A stretch of 40,555 bases of DNA from an uncultured Paracoccaceae bacterium (GCA_947503765.1 CANNFA010000013.1:1-40555), one strand, 5' to 3'; positions 24,046-32,738 are shown, counted from the stretch's first letter. Translations and numbers: made by a program. Notes: a model not told the origin generated them from the letters alone.

Positions 24046-25874
24046 TTCGTGTCCCCGTAGATAAAGGCAACCTCGCACGGGGCCAGTTCGACCGGTCCAG
24101 CGGCCGCCTCTGCGGTGTCCAGCCAGTCGGCCGCCCGGGCGGCGTCGGCCGCGGCCACGCCAAGCCGCTTCGTGCACGCGGCCGCCAGTGTCCGGGGTCC
24201 GTCACTCAGGTTCGCGGCAAGACCCCGCAGGCCCGGCCCTTCGGGCGCAAGCACCGTAATCAGGTCACCGGGCACCGCGCCCGAGACCGTCACCTTGCGC
24301 CCGGCGAGCACCCCCAGCGCCCGCACGACGTGGAACAGGGGCACGACGCCATCAGCGCCCACAAGCCCCAGCGGGCCGGTCGCCATGGCCGGCGCAAAGC
24401 AGGCGATGCCTGCCTCTGCCGCGCGCGCCGCATAGCCCACGGCAAAGGCCGCTGCGAACAAACCCCGCTGCCGTGGGTCGTCCAGCGCCATTTCCAGCCG
24501 CACGCCATCGGGGTTCGCCGCGACATCCGCGCCATAGGGATTGCTGCGCATCCCAATGGAGGACAGGCCTAGCCGAACCGGCCGGGACCCGGCAATGGTC
24601 TGCGCGGAGGCGAAGATGTCCGGCAGCGCCTCCAGCGTTTCCATCACCGCCCGGTCGCCCGCGTCATGCACGATGGCGGTGGTGCCGAAGGTCACGAAAT
24701 CGCTGTCGAACTTCGGCGGGCACCGGTTGAACTCGGTGAAGTTGGTAAGCACCCCCCCGCCGGTTTCCGCCCCCGGAAACGCCGCGCGCGCGGCATCGGC
24801 CGCATCGGCGGGCGTGGGGCCGCCGGGCCACGGGCCTTCGGGCTGGATCGAGGCGAGATACGGCTTCGGCAGCGCGGTGACCCGGTCTGGCACGAACCCG
24901 GCCGCTTTGGCCTGTTTCGCGACCGAGGTAAGCGCGGGCCCGGCATCCGCGCCTTCCGGCAGAACCACCTCCAGCGCGCGCTCCGGCGTCTCGGGCCATG
25001 CGGGCGGAAACCCCTCGCCCGCGCGGAGCCGAAGCTGCACGCCCCGGAACCCGATGCAAGCGAGCGCCTCGGGCAGGTCCGTTCCGCCCAGCGCCGGGTC
25101 GAAGGCGCACTCCACGGCCGGTATTGTGCCGCGCCGGTCGGGCGCGCCGCAGACACCCGCCGTCGCGCCGTGCCGGGAGACCATGAGGCGAATTTCCTGC
25201 CGCACCACTTCACCCCGCGCGACCGCGAAGGGCCGCGGGGCGCCCAGCGGGCGGCAATAGGTCTTGAAAGAGGCATCGGACCAGTTGCGCTGGTCCTCCA
25301 TTTCAAAGATTTCGCCGGTAAAGGCGGCGTCCACGGCGACACCACGCACTTCATGCGACATGCGGGCGATATCGAAAGCGGGCTGGCCGGGCGAGATGCG
25401 GTCGGGGAACCGCAGGTCTTCGACCGTGCCGTCGGAATGGGTGATGCGCAGCGGCGCGCCCACGACCCCGGCGAGCGGATGCAGCACGATGAACCCGGCG
25501 CGATTGACCTTTACCGGCGCCCGCGCCGTCAGTTCGATACTGGCAGTGAGCGAGCAGGTGCCGGCCGCCTCGGCCAGGACCTTCAGCACGCCGTCAAAGT
25601 CGCCGGCGCGGAAGGTGCAGGAATAAACGGCCGTCTCGCCACGGGCTTCGGCGGTCTCGTGCAGGATTTGCCGTGGCAGCGTCGCCCAGTCGGCATCGCG
25701 GATCGGCGCGTCGATGCCGCGCACGATCTCGACCCCGTCAAAGGCCACCCGGGCCATACTACCCTGCCCGACCTCGAACGTCAGCGCCCCGGCGCGCAGT
25801 GTTTTGGGGGGTGGCGGCGCATCGGTTGTTCCGAACACGATTGTTCGGCTCGCAGCGTCAAGCTGTCCGGTCAC
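24042..25874 (-). CDS. apnL: D-apionate lactonase (ApnL)
   Basis: A large cytoplasmic protein of about 610 residues with no signal peptide. It lacks short textbook motifs, but its size and its place beside apsD, apnO, oiaK and a RuBisCO-like gene fit ApnL, which hydrolyses D-apionolactone to D-apionate. The N-terminal part looks like a beta-sandwich (RAGALTFEVGQGSMARVAFDG...) and the middle like a TIM barrel (ALACIGFRGVQLRLRAGEGF, VPDRVTALPKPYLASIQPEG). I place the start at GTG 25874, because GGAGGA lies about nine bases upstream, rather than at the ATG 25892 that is itself next to that Shine-Dalgarno. It is the first gene of the operon. Confidence 0.75.
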   Translation of the reverse strand: MTGQLDAASRTIVFGTTDAPPPPKTLRAGALTFEVGQGSMARVAFDGVEIVRGIDAPIRDADWATLPRQILHETAEARGETAVYSCTFRAGDFDGVLKVLAEAAGTCSLTASIELTARAPVKVNRAGFIVLHPLAGVVGAPLRITHSDGTVEDLRFPDRISPGQPAFDIARMSHEVRGVAVDAAFTGEIFEMEDQRNWSDASFKTYCRPLGAPRPFAVARGEVVRQEIRLMVSRHGATAGVCGAPDRRGTIPAVECAFDPALGGTDLPEALACIGFRGVQLRLRAGEGFPPAWPETPERALEVVLPEGADAGPALTSVAKQAKAAGFVPDRVTALPKPYLASIQPEGPWPGGPTPADAADAARAAFPGAETGGGVLTNFTEFNRCPPKFDSDFVTFGTTAIVHDAGDRAVMETLEALPDIFASAQTIAGSRPVRLGLSSIGMRSNPYGADVAANPDGVRLEMALDDPRQRGLFAAAFAVGYAARAAEAGIACFAPAMATGPLGLVGADGVVPLFHVVRALGVLAGRKVTVSGAVPGDLITVLAPEGPGLRGLAANLSDGPRTLAAACTKRLGVAAADAARAADWLDTAEAAAGPVELAPCEVAFIYGDTK

Positions 25875-25930
25875 GTCACGGTCTCCTCCCATGGGGACGC
25901 ACCGAGTTTCCGGCCGGCCGCGTCTCGGTT

Positions 25931-26001
25931 GGTATAATCTCTAGATCATCTACTGATCGACCACGCAACCCCTCGACAGGCAAAAACTGGTATGATCAGT
26001 A
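25931..26001. promoter_or_regulatory. Candidate operators between apnL and the divergent broken SBP gene
   Basis: Three related signals lie in the divergent region: GATCA-N5-TGATC (25944-25958, a perfect inverted repeat), TACTGATC (25951-25958) repeated in inverted form as GATCAGTA (25994-26001), and GGTATAAT/GGTATGAT at 25931 and 25989. GGTATA is the half-site of E. coli NanR, and the regulator encoded at 26609 is NanR-like. TATAAT on the plus strand (25933-25938) may be a -10 for the divergent gene. Binding is inferred. Confidence 0.4.
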
Positions 26002-26068
26002 TTGCGAAGGCCGGCGAGGGGACGGGCACCCGCCAGCGCCCGCCGGCCCAACGGAGGAGGAACAACTC

Positions 26069-26549
26069 ATGAAGACGAAAGTAACGACAGTCATCGTCGC
26101 CGCGCTCGTGTCCGGTAGCTTTGCCGCCCCGGCCGTCGCACAGGACAAACCCGTGATCGCGCTGTCGAATTCGTTCTACGGCAAAGACTGACGCCGACAG
26201 ATGGTGGACGCTTTCACAGAGGCCGCCGAAGCCGAGGGCCTGATCGAGGATTTCATCGTCCTGAACGGCGACGGCAGCGTGCCGCAGCAGCAAAGCCAGC
26301 TGGCCGGCCTGATTCTGCGCGGCGTCGATGCCATCGCGAACAACGCGGCCTCTGAAACCGCGTTGAACGATATCGTGTGATGCAAAGATCTACGCCGCCC
26401 AGATGTCGGTGCTGGAAGAGCGCCCCGACGTGAACGTGGCGGCAGTGGCCTACGGCCAGGCCACCGCGCTGGTCGCGCAGCCGGCGGTCATCTCGGCCTC
26501 GACGCTGGTCTTCGCCAAATGCCTCGGTGACGTGGGCGACATGCCCTAG
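26069..26549 (+). pseudogene. Broken sugar ABC substrate-binding protein gene fused to a permease scrap
   Basis: A strong Shine-Dalgarno (GGAGGAGG at 26053) and ATG at 26069 begin a good signal peptide and RbsB-like start (DKPVIALSNSFYGKD). A TGA at 26189-26191 replaces the expected Trp of FYGxxWRRQMVDAF. Reading continues in frame as RRQMVDAFTEAAEAEGLIED and on to ALNDIV, with a second TGA at 26378. A large internal deletion follows; homology resumes in another frame at KIYAAQMSVLEERPDVNVAA, and after AQPAV it passes without a break into ISASTLVFAKCLGDVG, which belongs to an iron-type ABC permease. So there is at least one nonsense mutation, one deletion and one chimeric join. Non-functional. 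Confidence 0.85.
26482..26538 (+). repeat. 57-bp inverted copy of part of the ABC permease gene at 30852-30908
   Basis: These bases match the reverse complement of 30852-30908 with only four differences, and encode ISASTLVFAKCLGDVG in both places. The full-length source is the permease gene at 29791. Here it forms the 3' end of the broken binding-protein gene, so it is either a scrap of a second homologous transporter or a copied segment. Confidence 0.85.
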
Positions 26550-26608
26550 TCCCGCGCCCTTGCAGAAGCGTATAGAAGATAGGCTGGAAAACCATGGGAG
26601 GCAGCTAG

Positions 26609-27331
26609 ATGGCTGACCACAACGCGCCGATCAAGCGCCGAAAGCTCTCGGACGAGGTACAGGAACGGCTGCTGGCGCTGATTCGGTCGCAGAACCTCAA
26701 GCCCGGCGCCCTGCTGCCGTCCGAGCGCGAATTGATGGCCGAATACCAGGTCGGGCGCCCGGCCATCCGCGAGGCGATGCAGAATCTGCACCGGCTGGGC
26801 CTGATCGAGATCAAGCACGGCGAACGTCCGCGCATCAGCGAACCGTCGCTGCGCGCCCTTGTCGAACCGATGGCACTCGGCATGCACCACCTGCTGACGC
26901 ACTCGGCCTCGACCATGGACCACCTGAAGGAGGCTCGCGTCCTGTTCGAGGTCCAGATGGTCCGCATTGCAGCCGACAAGCGCACCGACACGGATCTACA
27001 GGCGCTTGAAGACGTGCTGACGGCGCAGGCGCAGCTGCGGTCCCATTCCGCGGGTTTCCTTCGCCACGACGGCCTGTTCCACAGCCGTATCGCAGCGATC
27101 GGCGGCAACCCGCTCTTTGCGTCGATCTCGAGCGCCATGTTCGATTGGCTGGCTCAATTCCATGTGGAGTTGGTGCGCAAACCGGGCCTAGAGCAACTGA
27201 CTCTCGACGAACACCGCGCCATCCTCGATGCAATCGAGGCGCAGGACGCGGACGCGGCCGAAAAGGCGATGAGCGACCACCTTACGCGCGCAAACAAGCT
27301 CTACCAACAGGACCACGCCCGCGAGACCTAG
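26609..27331 (+). CDS. GntR-family regulator, NanR-like (FCD type)
   Basis: A 240-residue regulator. The winged helix-turn-helix is LKPGALLPSERELMAEYQVGRPAIREAMQNLHRLGLIEIKHGERPRIS; the PSERELM...VGRP.(I/V)REA...NGER-type pattern is that of NanR. The C-terminal FCD domain has the metal-binding series HDGLFHSRIA and DEHRAILDAI. GGGAGG precedes the ATG by seven bases. Being next to the broken sugar-binding gene and opposite the apnL operon, it is the best candidate repressor of the apiose cluster, with a sugar acid as possible ligand. Confidence 0.88.
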   Translation: MADHNAPIKRRKLSDEVQERLLALIRSQNLKPGALLPSERELMAEYQVGRPAIREAMQNLHRLGLIEIKHGERPRISEPSLRALVEPMALGMHHLLTHSASTMDHLKEARVLFEVQMVRIAADKRTDTDLQALEDVLTAQAQLRSHSAGFLRHDGLFHSRIAAIGGNPLFASISSAMFDWLAQFHVELVRKPGLEQLTLDEHRAILDAIEAQDADAAEKAMSDHLTRANKLYQQDHARET

Positions 27332-27478
27332 GGAAGGTGGTGTCACTTGCAGAGGTTGAAAACGATTGCCTCGCTCGCGCGGCTGAAGGATCGTGCGACC
27401 CGCAGCATTCGGCACCATGGGCTTTCAAGCCGACCTTGGGTGCCGCGTAGCATTCTGTGATACGATCCTGTCAACATC

Positions 27479-27506
27479 CGGCCACCGCGGCGTACCACGG
27501 TGGCCG
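27479..27506 (-). terminator. Hairpin downstream of the Fbp-type binding-protein gene
   Basis: A perfect nine-base stem (CGGCCACCG and CGGTGGCCG) with a ten-base loop, 17 bases beyond the stop of the leftward gene at 27524. There is no T-run on either side, so it may be a weak or factor-assisted terminator or an mRNA 3'-end stabiliser. It also lies about 150 bases beyond the rightward regulator gene and may act for both. Confidence 0.4.
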
Positions 27507-27523
27507 AACTTCATCCGAGCCGC

Positions 27524-28654
27524 TTACCGCGAATGGATCGTCCAGAGATCCTGCCATTCCTGGAGGTTGGCGAAATCGCTGTCCGTGGTGGTCGAATCCG
27601 TCACGTGCAGCTGGTCGATATAGTTGATGACGCCCGAGCCTTCATCCTCGGGCATCCCGGTATTGATGTTGGTCGCCATCTTTCCGTCGATCAGTTGCGG
27701 CGCCATGCCCTCGCCACTCATCATGTAGTGGACGAACAGCTTGGCGGCGTTCGGGCTGTCGGTGCCGGCGGCGATGACGGCCACGCGCGGCGTCAGCTGG
27801 CCGGCATAGGGTTTCATGCCGCCGCAGATACCCATCTCGTATCCGTATTTCGCACGGAAGATCGCGGCGCTGACGAAACCGAAATGCGGATCCTCGAGGC
27901 CGGGCGTCCCCACGACCGGGCCGACTTCGCTGTCCTTGCGGGTGACGTTAGGGCTGTTGGCGGCGAATTGCCTGACCCATTCGCGCGTGGCGCTATCGAC
28001 ATCCTCGGGCAGATCCTTGCCGTAATGGTCGCGGTAGGCGGCGGCCATGGCGTCGTCGTCATGCGTCTCGAGCTGGTTGAACCAGAACATGGTCTCGTTG
28101 CGCAGCAGCGGATCGGGGATGCTCACGCGGCCCTTCCATTCCGGGTCGGTAAGCTGCCAGATGTTCGAAACCGGGCAGGTATCGCCGTATTTCTCGGTAT
28201 TGTAGGACCAGACCCAGGGATTGACGCTGGTGATGGCCGGCGACTGGTAGGCGGCCGGCGTGGTGTCGGTCTGATCGGGCGGCATCCAGCTGACACCCGC
28301 GCCCGAAGGCAGGATCTGCGCGGTGACCGACGGCAGGTTGCTCATGTTGAACACGTCATGCGTGACGTTGCCGGCCGCGTATTCGCGGTTGATGATCAGT
28401 TCCTGTTCCTGGCCGCCCAGCTTCACGCCGGTCGCCTCGACGCCGTAGAGCTTGGTGAAGTTCTCGGCCATGGTCTTGATCTTGCCGGTCGCGTCCACCA
28501 CGACGATCGGCGGCTCGGCGCGGGCCGCCTCGATCAGCGCGTCGAGGTCGAAATTCTCGTCCGGCAGGCCGAGATCGGCGGCCATGCCCGGCGCGGCGGC
28601 GCCCAGCAGGACCGCAAGCGCGGTGCCCAGTTTCAGGGTTGTGGTCGATGTCAT
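27524..28654 (-). CDS. Iron/organophosphate-type ABC transporter substrate-binding protein
   Basis: A 376-residue periplasmic binding protein of the SBP_bac_6/FbpA-AfuA type. The signal peptide is residues 1-25 (TTTLKLGTALAVLLGAAAPGMAA). Mature features are VVVDATGKIKTMAENFTKLYG, GVKLGGQEQELIINREYAAGNVTHDVFNMSN, WVWSYNTEKYG and PEWKGRVSIPDP. No row of Tyr iron ligands is evident, so an anionic organic ligand (sugar phosphate, phosphonate) is more likely than Fe3+. The ATG at 28654 has GAGGAG seven bases upstream. It is the last gene of the leftward transporter operon, 26 bases after the ATPase gene. Confidence 0.85.
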   Translation of the reverse strand: MTSTTTLKLGTALAVLLGAAAPGMAADLGLPDENFDLDALIEAARAEPPIVVVDATGKIKTMAENFTKLYGVEATGVKLGGQEQELIINREYAAGNVTHDVFNMSNLPSVTAQILPSGAGVSWMPPDQTDTTPAAYQSPAITSVNPWVWSYNTEKYGDTCPVSNIWQLTDPEWKGRVSIPDPLLRNETMFWFNQLETHDDDAMAAAYRDHYGKDLPEDVDSATREWVRQFAANSPNVTRKDSEVGPVVGTPGLEDPHFGFVSAAIFRAKYGYEMGICGGMKPYAGQLTPRVAVIAAGTDSPNAAKLFVHYMMSGEGMAPQLIDGKMATNINTGMPEDEGSGVINYIDQLHVTDSTTTDSDFANLQEWQDLWTIHSR

Positions 28655-28680
28655 GTCATTTCTCCTCGGTTTGACAGTGA

Positions 28681-29787
28681 TCATGAATGTGCGAGGCGAT
28701 CGCCCCCCGCGTCGAACGCGTGCAGATCGCCCTTCGGCACCGACAGGCTGACCGGCGCGCCGGGGGTCAGCCCCCCGGCCTGGATCGTCAGCGCGAACAG
28801 GCTGCGCCCGTCGATATCAAGCTCGACGATCCAGTTGCCGCCCGTCGGAACGCGGTCGCGGATGGTGGCGGTGCAGAAAGGCTGCCCCGTAGCGGCGCCC
28901 GCATCGCCCGGCTGCGAGATGATGATGCTGTCGGGCCGGATGCCGACCGAAGCCGCCTTCCCCGCCGGCACATCCAGCTCTGCGAGCATGTCGCCGATCC
29001 AGGCGGAAAGCGGGCCTTCGCCAAGCTCGGACATCTCGAGGATGTTGATGGGCAAGGTGCCGACGAATTCGGCAACGAAGCGGTTGGCGGGCCGGTCATA
29101 GATATCCTCGGGCGTGCCGATCTGCTGCAGGCGGCCCTCGTTCATCACGGCGATCTTGGTCGCAAGCGTCATCGCCTCCCACTGGTCATGGGTCACGAAA
29201 ACGAAGGTCGAGCCGAGCTCGGCGTGGATGCGCCGCAACTCGGTCCGCATGTCGAGCCGCAGCTTGGCGTCGAGGTTCGACAGCGGCTCGTCAAGCAGGA
29301 TGACATCGGGGCTGATCGCGATCATCCGGGCCAGGGCGACGCGCTGCTGCTGGCCGCCCGACACCTCGGAAGGATAGCGGCTGCGGTACTGCGCGATGCT
29401 CAGTTTCTTAAGCACGGTATCGGTGATGGAGGTCCGCTCGGCCGCCGGGATCTTCCTGATCTTCAGGCCGAAATCGATGTTTTCCTCGACTGTCATATGC
29501 GGCCAGAGCGCGTAGTTCTGGAACACCATGCCCAGGCCGCGCTTTTCCGGCGGAACGAAGACTCCCTGCTCGTTGTCATCGACAAGCCGGTCGCCGATGC
29601 GGATCTGTCCCGATGTCAGTTTCTCGAGCCCGGCGATCATGCGCAAGGTCGTCGACTTGCCGCAGCCCGATGGGCCGAGCAGGCACAGGAATTCCGATGT
29701 GCCGATATCGAGATCGAGATCCGCGACCGCGCGCAGACCGCCGCGATTGTAGATCTTGTTCACGTTCCGGATGGAGATACTGGTCAC
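28681..29787 (-). CDS. ABC transporter ATP-binding protein (FbpC/PotA type)
   Basis: A 368-residue single-domain ATPase with a C-terminal TOBE regulatory domain. Walker A is GPSGCGKS (38-45), then the Q-loop VFQNYALWPHMTV, signature VSGGQQQRVALAR, Walker B VILLDEPLSNLDAKLR and switch His in FVTHDQWEAM. The TOBE region contains GIRPDSIIIS. It starts three bases after the permease stop, so they are coupled. It powers import of the ligand bound by the protein at 27524. Confidence 0.95.
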   Translation of the reverse strand: MTSISIRNVNKIYNRGGLRAVADLDLDIGTSEFLCLLGPSGCGKSTTLRMIAGLEKLTSGQIRIGDRLVDDNEQGVFVPPEKRGLGMVFQNYALWPHMTVEENIDFGLKIRKIPAAERTSITDTVLKKLSIAQYRSRYPSEVSGGQQQRVALARMIAISPDVILLDEPLSNLDAKLRLDMRTELRRIHAELGSTFVFVTHDQWEAMTLATKIAVMNEGRLQQIGTPEDIYDRPANRFVAEFVGTLPINILEMSELGEGPLSAWIGDMLAELDVPAGKAASVGIRPDSIIISQPGDAGAATGQPFCTATIRDRVPTGGNWIVELDIDGRSLFALTIQAGGLTPGAPVSLSVPKGDLHAFDAGGDRLAHS

Positions 29788-29790
29788 GAA

Positions 29791-31626
29791 TTATCCTCCG
29801 AGGCCGCTGCCGAGATTGCTCTTGCCGACTTTCTGGCCAAGCCAGGTGCCGACGAAGGCAATGAGGCAGATCATGATCGCGACGGCATTGGCCGCCTGCG
29901 TGTAGCCGAAATCCACCAGCCGCACGGCATAGGTCGTCAACAGGTCGGTGCCGGGCACCGCCAGCAGGATCACCAGGCTCAGCCCCTTGATCCCCGAGAT
30001 GAAGGGCAGCAGGATACCCGAGACCAGCGCACCGCGGTGGATCGGCAGGACGATCGACACCGCGCGCCGCCACCAGCCGGCACCGGCGATCTGCGCCGCC
30101 TCTTCGGGATCCTTGCCCATCTGCATCATCGCCGCGATCCCGGCCCGCGAGGCAAAGGGCATCTGGCTGGCCATCAGCGCGATCACCAGGATCGACCCGG
30201 TCCCGTATAGCGACGGGATCGGCCCGCGCGGCACGGCGAACATCGAAAGATAGGCGGCCGCGAAGGCGATCCCCGGCACCAGGTACGGCAGAAAGGTGAC
30301 CTGTTTCAGGAAGGCGCCCAATGCGCGCAGCGGCGAGCGTGCCACGATGTAGCCGACGACCAGCCCGAACAGCCCGGCCCCGATCGACGCAAGGCCGACC
30401 ATCCAGACCGTGTTCCAGGCCGCGACCCAGAATTCGCCGGTCAGAAGCAGCCCGTTCGGCAGCGCCGTCGTCACCAGATCGGCGCCGATCCAGTAGTCGA
30501 GGGTGAAATTCTCCCAGGTGAAGACACCCGGCATGTGCATGATGGTCGTCAGGAACAGCGCCACCAGCGGGATGACCGCCCCCACCATGACAAATCCCCC
30601 GGCAAAGGCGAAGGCGGGCCAGCGCCAGCGGCCCAGCTCGGTCGTCCGGTGCAGCGATCCCTTCGAGCCGATGGTGACGAAGCGCTGCGCCGATTTCAGC
30701 AGCTTCATGTCGATCAGAACGGATGTCGCGCCCAGGATCACGATGGCCCCCGCCAGCACCGCCGACATGCCGTCCTGCCCGGTGGAAATCGTGCGCAGAA
30801 GCGATGTTGCCAGCAGGTCGAGCTTGACCGGGGCGCCGATGATGTAGGTCACGCCCACATCACCGAGGCATTTGGCGAAGACCAGCGTCGAGGCAGAGAT
30901 GATCGCCGGGCGCAGCAGTGGAAAGACGATCCTGCGGGCAACCAGCAGGGGGCTTGCGCCGATGGTGCGCGCGGCTTCCTCGAGCTGGCTGTCGAACTGG
31001 CGCAAGGCGTTGGCGACCAGCAGGATCACGAAGGGCACGTAATGCAGCGCCAGGATGATCGCGATCGGAAACAGGCCATAGGCCAGCCAGTCGGGCGGCG
31101 TGAAGCCAAGGCTCTCCAGCCAGCCCGGCAGCCCGCCCATCGTCCGGTTCCGGAAGATCGCCATCCAGGCCAGCGCGAAGGTCCAGGACGGGACCATGTA
31201 GGGCACCACAAGCGCCGTCGAGAACCAGCGCCGCCCGATCAGGTCGGTCCGGCTGACAAGCCATCCCAGCACCCCGCCCAGCACCAGCGTGATGGCGATG
31301 ACGATCACCGACACCAGCGCCGTGTTCATCAGCGGGATCCAGAAGATGTACCGCGCCACCGGAGATGTCGTCGCCCGTTTCAGGTAATAGGTCGTCAGCG
31401 CCCCCTCGGCCTGGCCAGAACGCGCCTGGTCGGCAAAATCGACCGTCACCGCATCCCAGAGCATCAGCAGGACCGGCGCGAGGATCAGGTAGGCGAACAG
31501 GATGGACAGGATCACGCCGATCGCCACCGTCGGATCGGCAAGCCAGTTGCGCGACATGTACCAGCCGCGCCGGACCCGCCTGTGCAGGCCGGACGGCCGG
31601 GGTTGGGGAGCGGTGAGGTTCGACAA
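29791..31626 (-). CDS. ABC transporter permease with two fused membrane domains (FbpB/AfuB type)
   Basis: About 611 residues with two homologous BPD_transp_1 halves, each with about six membrane helices and an EAA loop: LEEAARTIGASPLLVARRIVFPLLRP in the first, DPEEAAQIAGAGWWRRAVSIVLPIHRG in the second. One protein therefore forms the whole channel. Start choice is uncertain: TTG 31626 has AAGGA nine bases upstream and is preferred; TTG 31644 precedes that site, and ATG 31557 would shorten the cytoplasmic tail. A 57-base piece of this gene recurs at 26482-26538. Confidence 0.92.
   Translation of the reverse strand: MSNLTAPQPRPSGLHRRVRRGWYMSRNWLADPTVAIGVILSILFAYLILAPVLLMLWDAVTVDFADQARSGQAEGALTTYYLKRATTSPVARYIFWIPLMNTALVSVIVIAITLVLGGVLGWLVSRTDLIGRRWFSTALVVPYMVPSWTFALAWMAIFRNRTMGGLPGWLESLGFTPPDWLAYGLFPIAIILALHYVPFVILLVANALRQFDSQLEEAARTIGASPLLVARRIVFPLLRPAIISASTLVFAKCLGDVGVTYIIGAPVKLDLLATSLLRTISTGQDGMSAVLAGAIVILGATSVLIDMKLLKSAQRFVTIGSKGSLHRTTELGRWRWPAFAFAGGFVMVGAVIPLVALFLTTIMHMPGVFTWENFTLDYWIGADLVTTALPNGLLLTGEFWVAAWNTVWMVGLASIGAGLFGLVVGYIVARSPLRALGAFLKQVTFLPYLVPGIAFAAAYLSMFAVPRGPIPSLYGTGSILVIALMASQMPFASRAGIAAMMQMGKDPEEAAQIAGAGWWRRAVSIVLPIHRGALVSGILLPFISGIKGLSLVILLAVPGTDLLTTYAVRLVDFGYTQAANAVAIMICLIAFVGTWLGQKVGKSNLGSGLGG
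30852..30908 (-). repeat. Source copy of the 57-bp segment repeated at 26482-26538
   Basis: An internal part of the permease gene encoding ISASTLVFAKCLGDVG. In reverse complement it matches 26482-26538 with four differences. The gene is intact here, so this is the parent or an orthologue of the parent. Confidence 0.85.
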
Positions 31627-31698
31627 GATCGTGCATCCTTGCAAAGTGAAAGCGTCTGGCCGCGGCGCGCGGGCGCCGGCAGGCGGGTGCGGTTTCGG

Positions 31699-32676
31699 TC
31701 AGTCCGGCATGGGCGCGTCCTGTTTCAGGACATCGCGGACCGCCTGCCAGTCCACCGCGTAGCGGACCGGGACGAAGCGGCTGTCGCCGTGAAATTCCCT
31801 CGACATCCGGGCGGGAAACTCGAAATCGAAAAAGCAGGCGCGCAGCCGGGCCGCCAGCCCCGGATCAAGGTCATGCGCCAGCGCGAAGGACGAGGTCGGA
31901 AATAGCGGGCTTTGATAGAGAACCCTGAAATCCCCGCGTTCGATGCGCGCCCGCTCGATCATCCGCTCGAACACGTCCGAGGCGACGGCGGCCATGTCGT
32001 AATCACCGTTCATCACGCCCAGTATCGACTGCGCATGCCCGCCCGACATGATCGGATCATAATCGCGGCCGGGTATCAGCCCCTCTTCGGGAAAGAAGCG
32101 GCGCGGCGCGTGGTGGCCGGAATTGGATTGCTCGGTCGTGTGGGCGATGCGCGCGCCATCCAACTGGTCCAGAGACCGATAGCCGCTTTCGGCGCGCACG
32201 ATGGCGATCAGCCGATAGCCGCGCATCCCGTCCTCCGTTCCCTTGGCCGCGAAGGGGTGGGCGCCCGCGCGTTCCACCGCCGACACGGTGGAACCGGTCG
32301 CGAATCCGGCGAAATGCAGCAGCCCGTCCGCCATGGCCTGTACCTGCGCCTCTTCGGATTGCACCGGGTAATAGACGATCTGCCGCCCGACGCAGGCCGC
32401 AAGGTGGCGGGTGAACGGGCGGAAGAGTTCGGCATAGACCGCCGGATCCTCGATCGGCGAATAGGCCCAGACCAGCGTGTTGGGGTCGCGCAGATCGGCG
32501 GCGTCGGTCGGCGGATCGGCCAGCATGTCGCAATCGGCATCGACATATCCCGCGCGCAGATCGGCGGAGGTGGCGCAATCCTCGGCGGCGGCCCCGGCCG
32601 CACCGGCCATCGCCGCGATCATGCAGGCCGCCAACAGATTGCGCCGCGCCGCGGCTATCGCTAACAACGATGTCAT
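31699..32676 (-). CDS. PhnD-like phosphate/phosphonate-type periplasmic binding protein
   Basis: A 325-residue binding protein. The signal peptide is residues 1-30 (AAARRNLLAACMIAAMAGAAGAAAE). Mature features are LVWAYSPIEDPAVYAELFRPFTRHLAACVGRQIVYYPVQSEEAQVQAMADGLLHFAGFATG, the opening of the PF12974 (PhnD/PtxB-like) family; SNSGHHAPRRFF corresponds to the family's ST(S)G ligand loop. The ATG at 32676 lacks a clear Shine-Dalgarno; GTG 32682 is an alternative. It is the first gene of the leftward transporter operon, 72 bases before the permease, and divergent from the response regulator. Either it is an alternative receptor for the importer or a ligand sensor. Confidence 0.82.
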   Translation of the reverse strand: MTSLLAIAAARRNLLAACMIAAMAGAAGAAAEDCATSADLRAGYVDADCDMLADPPTDAADLRDPNTLVWAYSPIEDPAVYAELFRPFTRHLAACVGRQIVYYPVQSEEAQVQAMADGLLHFAGFATGSTVSAVERAGAHPFAAKGTEDGMRGYRLIAIVRAESGYRSLDQLDGARIAHTTEQSNSGHHAPRRFFPEEGLIPGRDYDPIMSGGHAQSILGVMNGDYDMAAVASDVFERMIERARIERGDFRVLYQSPLFPTSSFALAHDLDPGLAARLRACFFDFEFPARMSREFHGDSRFVPVRYAVDWQAVRDVLKQDAPMPD

Positions 32677-32738
32677 GTGCACATGCGCATTGCGTGATGC
32701 GTCCCCCTGCCCTCTGATCAGCAACATGCACGGGAACG

